Below, one piece after another: positions 1-5,583 of a stretch of DNA of 9,655 nt. The notes under the pieces were generated by a model. It had not been told where the DNA came from and searched no databases. It worked only from the letters and a program-made list of their open reading frames with translations. Numbering within the stretch: the stretch's first letter is position 1; every line of letters starts with the position of its first letter. A program made the position numbers and the translations under genes. The stretch comes from Chitinophaga pinensis (GTDB lineage Bacteria > Bacteroidota > Bacteroidia > UKL13-3): NCBI GenBank assembly GCA_945875195.1, contig CAMCJW010000093.1, positions 1-9,655 on the forward strand. Reading direction: 5' to 3'.

Positions 1-1
1 A

Positions 2-901
2 ATTGATGTAGACTATATGGCCTACATGCTCAAGTACGATTCAACCCACGGCGTTTTCAAGGGTGAAATTGCCATTGAAGGTGGTAACCTGGTTGTTAAT
101 GGTAAAACCATTCGTGTGACTGCAGAAAGAGACCCAGCAAATTTAAAATGGGATGCAGTTGGCGCAGAATATGTAGTTGAATCTACTGGTTTGTTTTTAA
201 CTTTAGAATCTGCTGGTGCTCATATTAAAGCTGGTGCAAAACGTGTTATCATGAGCGCGCCTGCTAAAGATGATACGCCTACTTTTGTTATGGGTGTGAA
301 CCAAGAGAAGTACACTGCTGATATGACTATTGTATCAAATGCTTCTTGTACCACCAATTGCCTTGCTCCTATTGCTAAGGTATTAAATGATAATTTCGGA
401 ATCTTAGAAGGCTTAATGACAACAGTTCACGCTGTAACTGCTACTCAAAAAACAGTTGATAGTCCTTCTGCTAAAGATTGGAGAGGTGGCCGTGGTGCTT
501 ACCAAAATATTATTCCTTCGAGCACTGGTGCTGCTAAAGCTGTAGGCTTGGTAATTCCTGAATTAAAAGGAAAATTAACTGGTATGAGTTTCCGTGTTCC
601 TACCCCAGACGTTTCTGTGGTTGATTTAACTTGCAGATTGGTTAAAGGCGCTAGCTATGAAACCATAAAAGCTGCCATGAAACATGCTTCAGAAAATGAA
701 ATGAAAGGCATTCTTGGCTACACCGAAGACGAAGTAGTTAGCTGCGATTTCTTAGGCGATGCGCGTACTTCTATTTTTGATGCAAAAGCTGGTATCTCAT
801 TAAACGATAATTTTGTAAAAGTTGTTTCTTGGTACGATAACGAATGGGGCTATAGCAACAAAGTGGTAGATTTGATTTGCCATATGGATACTGTGAAGTA
901 G
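2..901 (+). CDS. gapA: Glyceraldehyde-3-phosphate dehydrogenase, type I (5' end missing)
   Basis: This cytoplasmic glycolytic enzyme oxidises glyceraldehyde-3-phosphate with NAD+ and phosphate to 1,3-bisphosphoglycerate. The reading frame is open from base 2 (I-D-V-D-Y-M-A-Y-M-L-K-Y-D-S-T-H-G), so the ATG at 17 is internal and the gene begins outside the window. By comparison with the usual ~330-residue family length, about 35 residues are missing, including the GxGRIGR nucleotide-binding start. The active site is intact: SNASCTTNCLAP has its catalytic Cys at 347-349, and TTVHAVTATQ has its activating His at 428-430. DWRGGRGA, PSSTGAAKAVG, FRVPTPDVSVVDLT and the C-terminal SWYDNEWGYSNKV also match the family. 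The type I identity is very secure. The residues that set NAD/NADP preference lie largely in the missing part. The gene ends in TAG and is followed by its own terminator. Confidence 0.98.
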   Translation: MDVDYMAYMLKYDSTHGVFKGEIAIEGGNLVVNGKTIRVTAERDPANLKWDAVGAEYVVESTGLFLTLESAGAHIKAGAKRVIMSAPAKDDTPTFVMGVNQEKYTADMTIVSNASCTTNCLAPIAKVLNDNFGILEGLMTTVHAVTATQKTVDSPSAKDWRGGRGAYQNIIPSSTGAAKAVGLVIPELKGKLTGMSFRVPTPDVSVVDLTCRLVKGASYETIKAAMKHASENEMKGILGYTEDEVVSCDFLGDARTSIFDAKAGISLNDNFVKVVSWYDNEWGYSNKVVDLICHMDTVK

Positions 902-909
902 GTCTTTTA

Positions 910-937
910 GCTGTTGGCTGTTGGCTGTTGGCTTCTG
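910..937. repeat. 7-bp tandem repeat, three copies plus one degenerate
   Basis: GCTGTTG is repeated at 910-916, 917-923 and 924-930, followed by a divergent fourth unit GCTTCTG at 931-937. It begins nine bases after the gapA stop codon and precedes the terminator. It has no coding role that I can see and resembles intergenic slippage repeats. Confidence 0.8.
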
Positions 938-953
938 GCATTTGATATAATTT

Positions 954-989
954 AAAAGCTTTGGGGTTTCCCGGAGCTTTTTTTGTTTT
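954..989 (+). terminator. Rho-independent terminator of gapA
   Basis: A hairpin with arms 954-965 (AAAAGCTTTGGG) and 970-981 (CCCGGAGCTTTT) closes over the 4-base loop GTTT. All twelve positions pair if two G-T wobbles are allowed. The 3' arm runs into TTTTTTTGTTTT. It lies about 50 bases after the gapA stop and reads in the same direction. Confidence 0.85.
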
Positions 990-1029
990 GGGGTAATTAG
1001 GATGTTTTGGGGTTCATGTTTGGGCGGTA

Positions 1030-1049
1030 GGACAGGTCGCGACCTGTCC
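1030..1049. repeat. REP-like palindrome A, copy 1
   Basis: GGACAGGTCGCGACCTGTCC is a perfect 20-bp palindrome, identical to the copy at 1119-1138. It is preceded by GGTA and followed by GTA. It resembles the REP-type intergenic palindromes that RAYT transposases (IS200/IS605-like) mobilise in trans. That family assignment rests on general resemblance. Confidence 0.85.
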
Positions 1050-1118
1050 GTATATTTTGTGTTTAACCGTTACATTCGCATTGATTGATTTTCTCCGTCC
1101 TAATATTAACCTCAGGTA

Positions 1119-1138
1119 GGACAGGTCGCGACCTGTCC
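1119..1138. repeat. REP-like palindrome A, copy 2
   Basis: This is the second identical copy of the 20-bp palindrome. Here the symmetry extends outward: AGGTA on the left and CCTACCT on the right pair with one bulged base, giving a hairpin of about 20 bp. The two copies are separated by 69 bases, similar to paired (BIME-like) REP arrangements. Confidence 0.85.
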
Positions 1139-1168
1139 CTACCTTTTATTTTTACCCGCATTATTCCT

Positions 1169-1200
1169 TCTCCACATCTCCACATCTCCACATCTCCCCA
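1169..1200. repeat. 8-bp tandem repeat, four units
   Basis: TCTCCACA occurs at 1169-1176, 1177-1184 and 1185-1192. A one-mismatch unit, TCTCCCCA, follows at 1193-1200, and then a decayed TCTTCATC. It lies 70-100 bases upstream of the lipoprotein start, so copy-number change could shift promoter spacing. No promoter has been located to support that. Confidence 0.8.
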
Positions 1201-1272
1201 TCTTCATCTTTGGCATTGTTTTTGGATAGAAGGATAATATCATTAACTTTAACTACTATAAACCACAAAATC

Positions 1273-1878
1273 ATGAAAACAAATCTTAGAATCCTGTTAC
1301 GTTCAGGAGTACTTTTATTGGCATTTGCAGTTGCTTTTGCCTCTTGTAAATCTAAAAAGAACAAGGTAACTCCAATTGAAAACAGCACTGGTGCTGTTGA
1401 AATAAGTGTTCCTTTTAGTGAGGGAAAATACTATTCAGATAAAGAAAACTTTAGAGCCAAGAGCAGCGGTAGTAGTCCGGATTTGCAAACTGCCAAGAAG
1501 ATTGCCCTTCAAAATGCAAAATCAGAGATGGCCGGTTTGATCCAAACTACCATTAAGAAAGTAACCGATCAATATACCCAACAACGCACCGTTGGCAACC
1601 AAGTTGATTTCAACAACAAGTTTGAAGAATTGGCTCGCGAGGTTACTAACCAAGAATTAGTAGATGTGAAGGTTTTGGGCGAAAAATTATTCAAAGAAAC
1701 CAATAACTCTTATACTTATTGGATAGCCATTGAGGCCAACAAACAAGCCGTATTAAATGGCATAGATAAAGGTATTGCCAATAACAAAAAGATTGAGCAG
1801 GATTACGATAAGAAAAAGTTCGAAGAAATCTTCAACGCCGAAATGGATAAATTAGCCAAGGAGCGTAGTGGCCAATAG
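1273..1878 (+). CDS. LPP20-family lipoprotein
   Basis: The 201-residue protein starts at the ATG at 1273, which gives a classical lipoprotein signal peptide: M-K-T-N-L-R, a hydrophobic stretch at residues 9-23, and lipobox FASC with Cys25 as the predicted acylated residue. The frame is open upstream to 1210, but those codons would place charged residues ahead of the signal, so I reject them. The mature part resembles the LPP20 fold (alpha/beta, PF02169-like): TAKKIALQNAKSEMAGLI at 73-90 and TYWIAIEANKQAV at 148-160. The C-terminal ~35 residues are a charged helix (EQDYDKKKFEEIFNAEMDKL). Residues after Cys25 are basic (KSKKNK), without an acidic surface-export signal, so a periplasm-facing anchor is my inference. 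The molecular function is unknown. The next gene encodes a larger protein of the same type. Confidence 0.8.
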   Translation: MKTNLRILLRSGVLLLAFAVAFASCKSKKNKVTPIENSTGAVEISVPFSEGKYYSDKENFRAKSSGSSPDLQTAKKIALQNAKSEMAGLIQTTIKKVTDQYTQQRTVGNQVDFNNKFEELAREVTNQELVDVKVLGEKLFKETNNSYTYWIAIEANKQAVLNGIDKGIANNKKIEQDYDKKKFEEIFNAEMDKLAKERSGQ

Positions 1879-1891
1879 TTTATTTTTCACT

Positions 1892-2002
1892 ACAAAGAAA
1901 CAAAGCAACAATTTTTTTTTCCTTTAAGCCTCGAGCTTAATTTTTTAAAAAATTAAAGAAAAAATATATACGTTCAATTAATTTGTTGCTTTGTTTCTTT
2001 GT
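1892..2002. repeat. Large inverted-repeat element between the lipoprotein genes
   Basis: The outer arms are 20 bases and perfect: ACAAAGAAACAAAGCAACAA at 1892-1911 and its exact reverse complement at 1983-2002. Inside, the T-rich stretch 1912-1926 is nearly complementary to 1953-1964. The centre holds the TTAAGC/GCTTAA hairpin and the 20-bp palindrome TTAATTTTTTAAAAAATTAA at 1937-1956. The element spans 111 bases, has no coding potential and fills most of the 191-base gap. It could be a small non-autonomous mobile element, a transcription terminator, or both. Confidence 0.8.
1924..1946 (+). terminator. Terminator-like hairpin after the first lipoprotein gene
   Basis: Arms TTAAGC (1924-1929) and GCTTAA (1935-1940) close over a 5-base loop and are followed by six T. 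The hairpin is short but correctly placed, 46 bases after the stop codon. It overlaps a further palindrome at 1937-1956 and lies inside the larger inverted repeat at 1892-2002, so alternative foldings compete. Confidence 0.55.
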
Positions 2003-2013
2003 GTAAAAACCAT
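1997..2013. repeat. 17-base direct repeat, copy 1
   Basis: CTTTGTGTAAAAACCAT is repeated exactly at 2043-2059. Copy 1 overlaps the right arm of the inverted-repeat element by six bases. Confidence 0.85.
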
Positions 2014-2042
2014 ACTTCATCTGGTTCAAAATAAAATTTTTG

Positions 2043-2059
2043 CTTTGTGTAAAAACCAT
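2043..2059. repeat. 17-base direct repeat, copy 2
   Basis: This is the exact second copy of CTTTGTGTAAAAACCAT. It ends ten bases before the start codon of the second lipoprotein gene, so it occupies that gene's probable 5' untranslated region or core promoter. The offset between the copies is 46 bases. Confidence 0.85.
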
Positions 2060-2069
2060 CCAAAAAAAA

Positions 2070-3470
2070 ATGAAAAGCTATCTACATTTACGTGCGATTT
2101 GGATCTTGTTGGCCATTGGGCTGGTGGGATGCGGTGTGCGCAAAGTGGATGTAAATAGCAGCAGAAAACCAGGATGGGTTGCGCAAAGACCAACCAATAC
2201 TGAGTATTATATTGGTATTGGTCATAGCAGCAAACTCAACAATAGTGGCGACTTTCAGCGGGTGGCCAAGAAAAATGCATTAGACGATATGATGGGCGAA
2301 ATAAAGGTTACCGTTTCTAGTAACTCCATCTTATCGCAATACCAAAACAACCAAAATTTTAGTCAGCAGTTTTTTTCCGACACCCGAATGATTGCTTCCG
2401 AAACCATGGAAGGCTATCAAGTATTGGATAGCTGGGAAGACAAAACCGACTATTGGATTTACTATAGGTTGAGCAAGGCAGATTTTGAGGCTTACAAAAG
2501 AAAAAAATTGTATGAGGCTTTAGAAAAATCGATTGACTTCCTGAACCGAGCCGATAAATTAAATGTAGAAACTGAATTTGTTCAAAAACTTCAATTGAGA
2601 ATTAAAGCTGCCATCAGCTTGCAAAATTACTTGAATGAATCTATTGAAACTGATTACAATGGTCGCAGGGTATTTTTACTCAATGAAATTTTATCGCAGT
2701 TACAGAATCAATTGTATTTGGTTCAAATAAGAGCAAGTGAACAAGAAATAGCTGTGGTAATGGGTAAGCCTTTGGATCATCCAATAACTGCAAGCACACA
2801 ACTAAAAACATCGGATACTAGTTTTGGCATTATACCCTATTTGCCATTGCTGATTGAGGGCAGAAATATTCTGCTCAAAGGCAATGTTTCTGCCGAAACG
2901 CAGGCGGATGGCTCTGCGCAATTTGGCATCAGTAGCATTCAATGTTCTGAACCTATACAAGTGCTCAATATCAAAACCAATCTTAAAAAATTGATGATGG
3001 GCGATAGTGTGAATATAAGCATGGAAAAACTCTTGCTGAACCTGGATGGACCAATTGCCAATATAAGGGTGAACTTGGCTCCCATTAAAATTTACATGCA
3101 AAGCAAAGAGCTGAACCTAGATCAAAAAATGTATTATACCATTCTTGAACCGGCACTTAAAAAGAAGCTCATGGAAAAGGGATGTTCGTTTGTTAAAACC
3201 ACCGAGCAAGCAGATTATATCATTGAATTGGAAGCCAATACCAAAGACTTAGGTGTGATGTGGGGAAATATGTTGCGTTCAACCATAGATTTAGACATTG
3301 TTTTAAAGGATGCCAAGACCCAAAGTGAAATCATGCATGATGCCATAGGAGGTATACAAGGTTATCAAACCACCAAGGAAAAAGCGGGCCTTGAGGCATA
3401 CAAAGCCATGAATACCGAAATGATGAAACGCATATACCCGGCAATCGAAGGGAAAATTTTCCCGTTGTAG
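2070..3470 (+). CDS. LPP20-like lipoprotein, large (466 aa)
   Basis: The ATG at 2070 gives a lipoprotein signal: hydrophobic residues 9-19, then lipobox LVGC with Cys21. The TTG-initiated extension to 2040 adds nothing useful. Residues ~33-145 resemble an LPP20 domain (KPGWV, YYIGIGHSS, AKKNALDDMMGEIKV, TDYWIYYRL), matching the upstream lipoprotein in the same order. Residues ~145-230 are helical. Residues ~250-360 look beta-rich, with INISM/ANIRVNL-type strands. Residues ~360-466 contain YYTILEPALKKKLMEKG and ADYIIELEANTK, reminiscent of CsgG/TolB-N-like envelope domains; that resemblance is weak. Function is unknown, and periplasmic or outer-membrane attachment is inferred. The stop codon TAG at 3468-3470 lies inside a REP-like repeat, and codons 3450-3463 form the palindrome GGGAAAATTTTCCC, so the C-terminal tail may be partly repeat-derived. 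Confidence 0.78.
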   Translation: MKSYLHLRAIWILLAIGLVGCGVRKVDVNSSRKPGWVAQRPTNTEYYIGIGHSSKLNNSGDFQRVAKKNALDDMMGEIKVTVSSNSILSQYQNNQNFSQQFFSDTRMIASETMEGYQVLDSWEDKTDYWIYYRLSKADFEAYKRKKLYEALEKSIDFLNRADKLNVETEFVQKLQLRIKAAISLQNYLNESIETDYNGRRVFLLNEILSQLQNQLYLVQIRASEQEIAVVMGKPLDHPITASTQLKTSDTSFGIIPYLPLLIEGRNILLKGNVSAETQADGSAQFGISSIQCSEPIQVLNIKTNLKKLMMGDSVNISMEKLLLNLDGPIANIRVNLAPIKIYMQSKELNLDQKMYYTILEPALKKKLMEKGCSFVKTTEQADYIIELEANTKDLGVMWGNMLRSTIDLDIVLKDAKTQSEIMHDAIGGIQGYQTTKEKAGLEAYKAMNTEMMKRIYPAIEGKIFPL

Positions 3471-3490
3471 GGGCGAAAAATCTTTCGCCC
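3471..3490 (+). repeat. REP-like palindrome B, copy 1 (also a likely terminator)
   Basis: Arms GGGCGAAA (3471-3478) and TTTCGCCC (3483-3490) enclose AATC and are followed by TTTT. The hairpin begins immediately after the stop codon of the large lipoprotein gene. Stem plus T-run make it a plausible terminator for that gene. The shared flank TTGTAG immediately upstream contains the stop codon. Confidence 0.88.
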
Positions 3491-3549
3491 TTTTGCCGTA
3501 ACGCATAATATTCTTGTGGGAGAAAGAATGTTTTGTCTCAAATGTTTGA

Positions 3550-3569
3550 GGGCGAAAGATTTTTCGCCC
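3550..3569 (-). repeat. REP-like palindrome B, copy 2, inverted
   Basis: The arms are identical to copy 1, but the loop reads GATT, the complement of AATC, and the flank is GTAC on the right. This copy therefore points the opposite way to copies 1 and 3, giving a head-to-head arrangement typical of BIMEs. Confidence 0.88.
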
Positions 3570-3660
3570 GTACATGAGATTGCCCGGGAAATTTGCGTAG
3601 GGGCGAAAAATCTTTCGCCCTTACATGAGATTGCCCGGGGAATTTGCGCAGAGGCGAATA
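3561..3660. repeat. 51-bp tandem duplication within the palindrome array
   Basis: The stretch containing ACATGAGATTGCCCGGG, AATTTGCG, AG and GGCGA recurs at an offset of exactly 51 bases (for example 3572 and 3623), with a few substitutions. Each unit comprises half of one palindrome, the CCCGGG-containing spacer and half of the next palindrome. This suggests the array grew by whole-unit duplication. Confidence 0.8.
3601..3620 (+). repeat. REP-like palindrome B, copy 3
   Basis: GGGCGAAA-AATC-TTTCGCCC is identical to copy 1 over all 20 bases and is again preceded by GTAG. It lies in the middle of a 51-bp tandem duplication. Confidence 0.88.
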
Positions 3661-3675
3661 ATTAGTCGCCCCTAC
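3652..3675 (-). repeat. REP-like palindrome B, divergent copy 4
   Basis: Read on the - strand this is GTAGGGGCGA, then CTAATTAT, then TCGCCTC. The flanks match the other copies, but the centre is different and one arm base is changed. It overlaps the stop codon of the response-regulator gene. Confidence 0.75.
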
Positions 3676-4391
3676 AACGACATCGTTTCTTTGAATTTTA
3701 CGGCTTGGCGGCGGCTGACTTCGATTTTGCTGCCGTCTTTCATGTAAAATAAAAATCCGGAATTGAAGAATGGCTCAATCCTATCAAGGTAATTGAGGTT
3801 GATGATTTGTTGGCGATTGGCTCTAAAGAATATTTGGTCGCTCAATCTTTCATCTAAGGAGTTAAGCGTTCTATGAATGAGCGGTTGGTATTTATCGAAA
3901 TAAATTTTGGCATAATTGCCAGCTGATTCTATCATCTTTATTTCATCCAATTTAATGTACCAACAACGATCGCCATCTCTGATAAAAACCTTTTCATCTG
4001 GCATTAACCTTGCCCTGAGTTTTTCTAGGCGCAATTCCTCAATTTGCTTCTTTGCTTTTAAAATAGCTTCACCTAACCTGTCCTTTTGAATAGGCTTGAG
4101 CAAGTAATCCAATGCATTTACCTCAAAAGCTTTGATGGCAAATTCATCATAAGCAGTGGTAAAAATAATAGAAGGTGTTTCAATTAAATCTTCTAATAAA
4201 TCGAACCCTGTTTTCTCAGGCATTTGAATGTCGAGAAATATCAATTGAGGCTTCAATTTATCAATCATTTCAAGGGCTTCATCTACATTAGAAGCCTCAC
4301 CTATTATTTGTATTTCGGTATGTTCTTTTAGTAGATTTTTCAATCCTTCGCGAGCCAAACGCTCATCATCAACTAGAATGGTTTGTATCAT
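3672..4391 (-). CDS. LytTR-family response regulator
   Basis: This 239-residue DNA-binding regulator has an N-terminal receiver domain (1-~120) with acidic pocket D8-D9-E10, phospho-acceptor Asp54 in IFLDIQMP, Thr79 and Lys99 in LLKP. A linker helix follows, then a C-terminal LytTR domain (~133-236) with VFIRDGDRCWYIKLDEIKMIES, HRTLNSLDERL, FFRANRQQIINLNYLDRIE and EVSRRQAVKFKE. Length and domain order are normal for the family. Its ATG overlaps the kinase stop codon as ATGA, indicating translational coupling to the histidine kinase that presumably phosphorylates it. Target genes cannot be read from the sequence. The TAG stop (3672-3674) comes from the flanking REP-like repeat, but the protein end looks normal for LytTR regulators. 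Confidence 0.95.
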   Translation of the reverse strand: MIQTILVDDERLAREGLKNLLKEHTEIQIIGEASNVDEALEMIDKLKPQLIFLDIQMPEKTGFDLLEDLIETPSIIFTTAYDEFAIKAFEVNALDYLLKPIQKDRLGEAILKAKKQIEELRLEKLRARLMPDEKVFIRDGDRCWYIKLDEIKMIESAGNYAKIYFDKYQPLIHRTLNSLDERLSDQIFFRANRQQIINLNYLDRIEPFFNSGFLFYMKDGSKIEVSRRQAVKFKETMSL

Positions 4392-5416
4392 AATGGTAGT
4401 GTTATTTTAGTGATTACTTCCTTGTCGTTTAAATTTTCTATGGTAAAACATGCGCGGTCTTCAAACAAAATTGCTATGCGCTCGCGGGTGTTCTCAACCC
4501 CAAATCCTAGCTCATGTTCATTTGGTTCAAACCGACCTGTATTGATAATTTGAACTAGCAATTGCGTTTCATTTTGCGAGGCTTTTAGCTGAACCAAACC
4601 GCCATCTCTTGATTTAGAAATACCATGTTTAACGGCATTTTCAACCAAAGTTTGCAACATCATTGGTGGCACTTTTGCGGTTAAAACGGCTTCATCAATT
4701 TCCAATTTTATGGCTAACCTATCGTCGAAACGAATTTTTTCTATGGCCAAATAATCATTTACTGTTTCTAATTCTTGCTTCATAGAAACCACTTTTTCTC
4801 TACTCATTTGCAAGGAGTTTCTGAGCAAGCTACTCAATCTGTTTATGGCTTCTTTGGATAGCTCAGGATCAATATCTACAAGGGTTCTGATGCTGTTTAA
4901 AGAATTAAAGAGGAAATGCGGATTGAGTTGCGTTTTTAAATTTTGGTATTGGTTTTCTTTGATAATGGCCTGCAATTGGTACTTTGCTTTTTCGGCCTCC
5001 AATGATCTTTCCCAGTATTGAAACAAATGGTAAACCAATGCCCAAAGCAAAATATATTTACTCCAATTGAATAGGTAATTAAAAATGAGAATGGTGTCAA
5101 TAGGCAATTGGTTCATCAATGGAACAGTGAGCCTGTCGAGATATATATTGAGAATAGTGAGCAAAAAAGAAACAAAGCCAATGCTTAACACCGCAATAGG
5201 AAGCAATCTTTTAATGGGCAGGTTGATCCAACTCGTTTTGATGATAAAAATACGGTAGAGGTGCGTGAGGGTAATACCTGCAACAAAATTAATGGCAACG
5301 TTTAGGACCAGCAATTCATTGAAGCCATAAATGTTTCCATAGCCAATGAATTCAAGTAAAACAAATAGAAACCAACCACCTATCTGACAAAGCCAATACA
5401 GCGTATTCTTTTTCAT
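4388..5416 (-). CDS. LytS-type sensor histidine kinase
   Basis: The 342-residue inner-membrane kinase starts at the ATG at 5416 (MKKNTLYWLCQIGGW). A longer open frame to 5545 would begin inside the loop of the atpC terminator, so I reject that start. Four membrane segments are visible, at about residues 8-26, 34-55, 70-92 and 112-134, with no large periplasmic sensor loop. A coiled linker follows. The His_kinase motif LNPHFLFNSLNSIR carries the phospho-accepting His167. The ATPase part has LVENAVKHGI (Asn260), an NTG in place of DxG (292-294) and GFGVENTRERI (304-314). The Asn replacement is, as I recall, frequent in Bacteroidota members of this family and need not mean inactivity. The gene is coupled to the LytTR regulator by a 4-base overlap. 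The signal sensed is unknown. Confidence 0.95.
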   Translation of the reverse strand: MKKNTLYWLCQIGGWFLFVLLEFIGYGNIYGFNELLVLNVAINFVAGITLTHLYRIFIIKTSWINLPIKRLLPIAVLSIGFVSFLLTILNIYLDRLTVPLMNQLPIDTILIFNYLFNWSKYILLWALVYHLFQYWERSLEAEKAKYQLQAIIKENQYQNLKTQLNPHFLFNSLNSIRTLVDIDPELSKEAINRLSSLLRNSLQMSREKVVSMKQELETVNDYLAIEKIRFDDRLAIKLEIDEAVLTAKVPPMMLQTLVENAVKHGISKSRDGGLVQLKASQNETQLLVQIINTGRFEPNEHELGFGVENTRERIAILFEDRACFTIENLNDKEVITKITLPL

Positions 5417-5521
5417 TAGGGTAAAGATAAAAGAAAATGAGCAGGAAATTAAAAGGCACTTACATAAAAGGTTCAGCCAATGGTTAAAAGCGAAAATAGG
5501 AATATGAGATTTTGAAAAAAG

Positions 5522-5563
5522 GTAAAAACAAAAAGGCCGAACCATGAATGAGGTTCGGCCTTT
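5522..5563 (-). terminator. Rho-independent terminator of atpDC
   Basis: Perfect 12-bp arms AAAGGCCGAACC (5532-5543) and GGTTCGGCCTTT (5552-5563) close over an 8-base loop. On the - strand the hairpin is followed by TTTTTGTTTTT. It lies about 20 bases after the atpC stop codon and separates the ATP synthase genes from the kinase-regulator pair. Confidence 0.92.
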
Positions 5564-5583
5564 CCGATAAAATGTTATAGCAA

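Larger units (their letters stand above)
902..1272. other. 371-base intergenic region between gapA and the first lipoprotein gene
   Basis: No credible gene is present. The region holds, in order, a 7-bp tandem repeat, the gapA terminator, two copies of a 20-bp perfect palindrome and an 8-bp tandem repeat. The last ~70 bases before the lipoprotein ATG must contain its promoter, but I find no exact TTTG / TAnnTTTG pair. The nearest match is CATCTTTG at 1205-1212, which is not enough to call. Confidence 0.8.

Noticed and set aside
902..1272. A small RNA or riboswitch in the gapA-lipoprotein gap
   Set aside because: The structures seen are explained by a terminator, two REP-like palindromes and simple repeats. 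No known RNA family pattern was recognised.
1161..1388. Open frame of 75 codons on the - strand opposite the first lipoprotein gene
   Set aside because: It lies antisense to the signal peptide and the 8-bp repeat, has no recognisable domain, and looks like a chance frame.
2802..3101. Open frame of 99 codons on the - strand inside the large lipoprotein gene
   Set aside because: Antisense to a well-supported coding region, with no family resemblance.
3303..3575. Open frame of 90 codons on the - strand across the lipoprotein 3' end and the repeats
   Set aside because: Its beginning is made of REP palindromes and the rest is antisense to the lipoprotein gene. No domain is visible.
3468..3675. 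Possible CRISPR array from the repeated palindromes
   Set aside because: Repeat orientation alternates, spacing is irregular, the spacers themselves are duplicated, and no cas gene is nearby. A REP/BIME-type array fits better.
3672..5416. The kinase-regulator pair controlling the adjacent lipoprotein genes
   Set aside because: The genes are convergent and share no promoter region. No LytTR-type paired site was recognised upstream of the lipoproteins. Proximity alone does not support the link.
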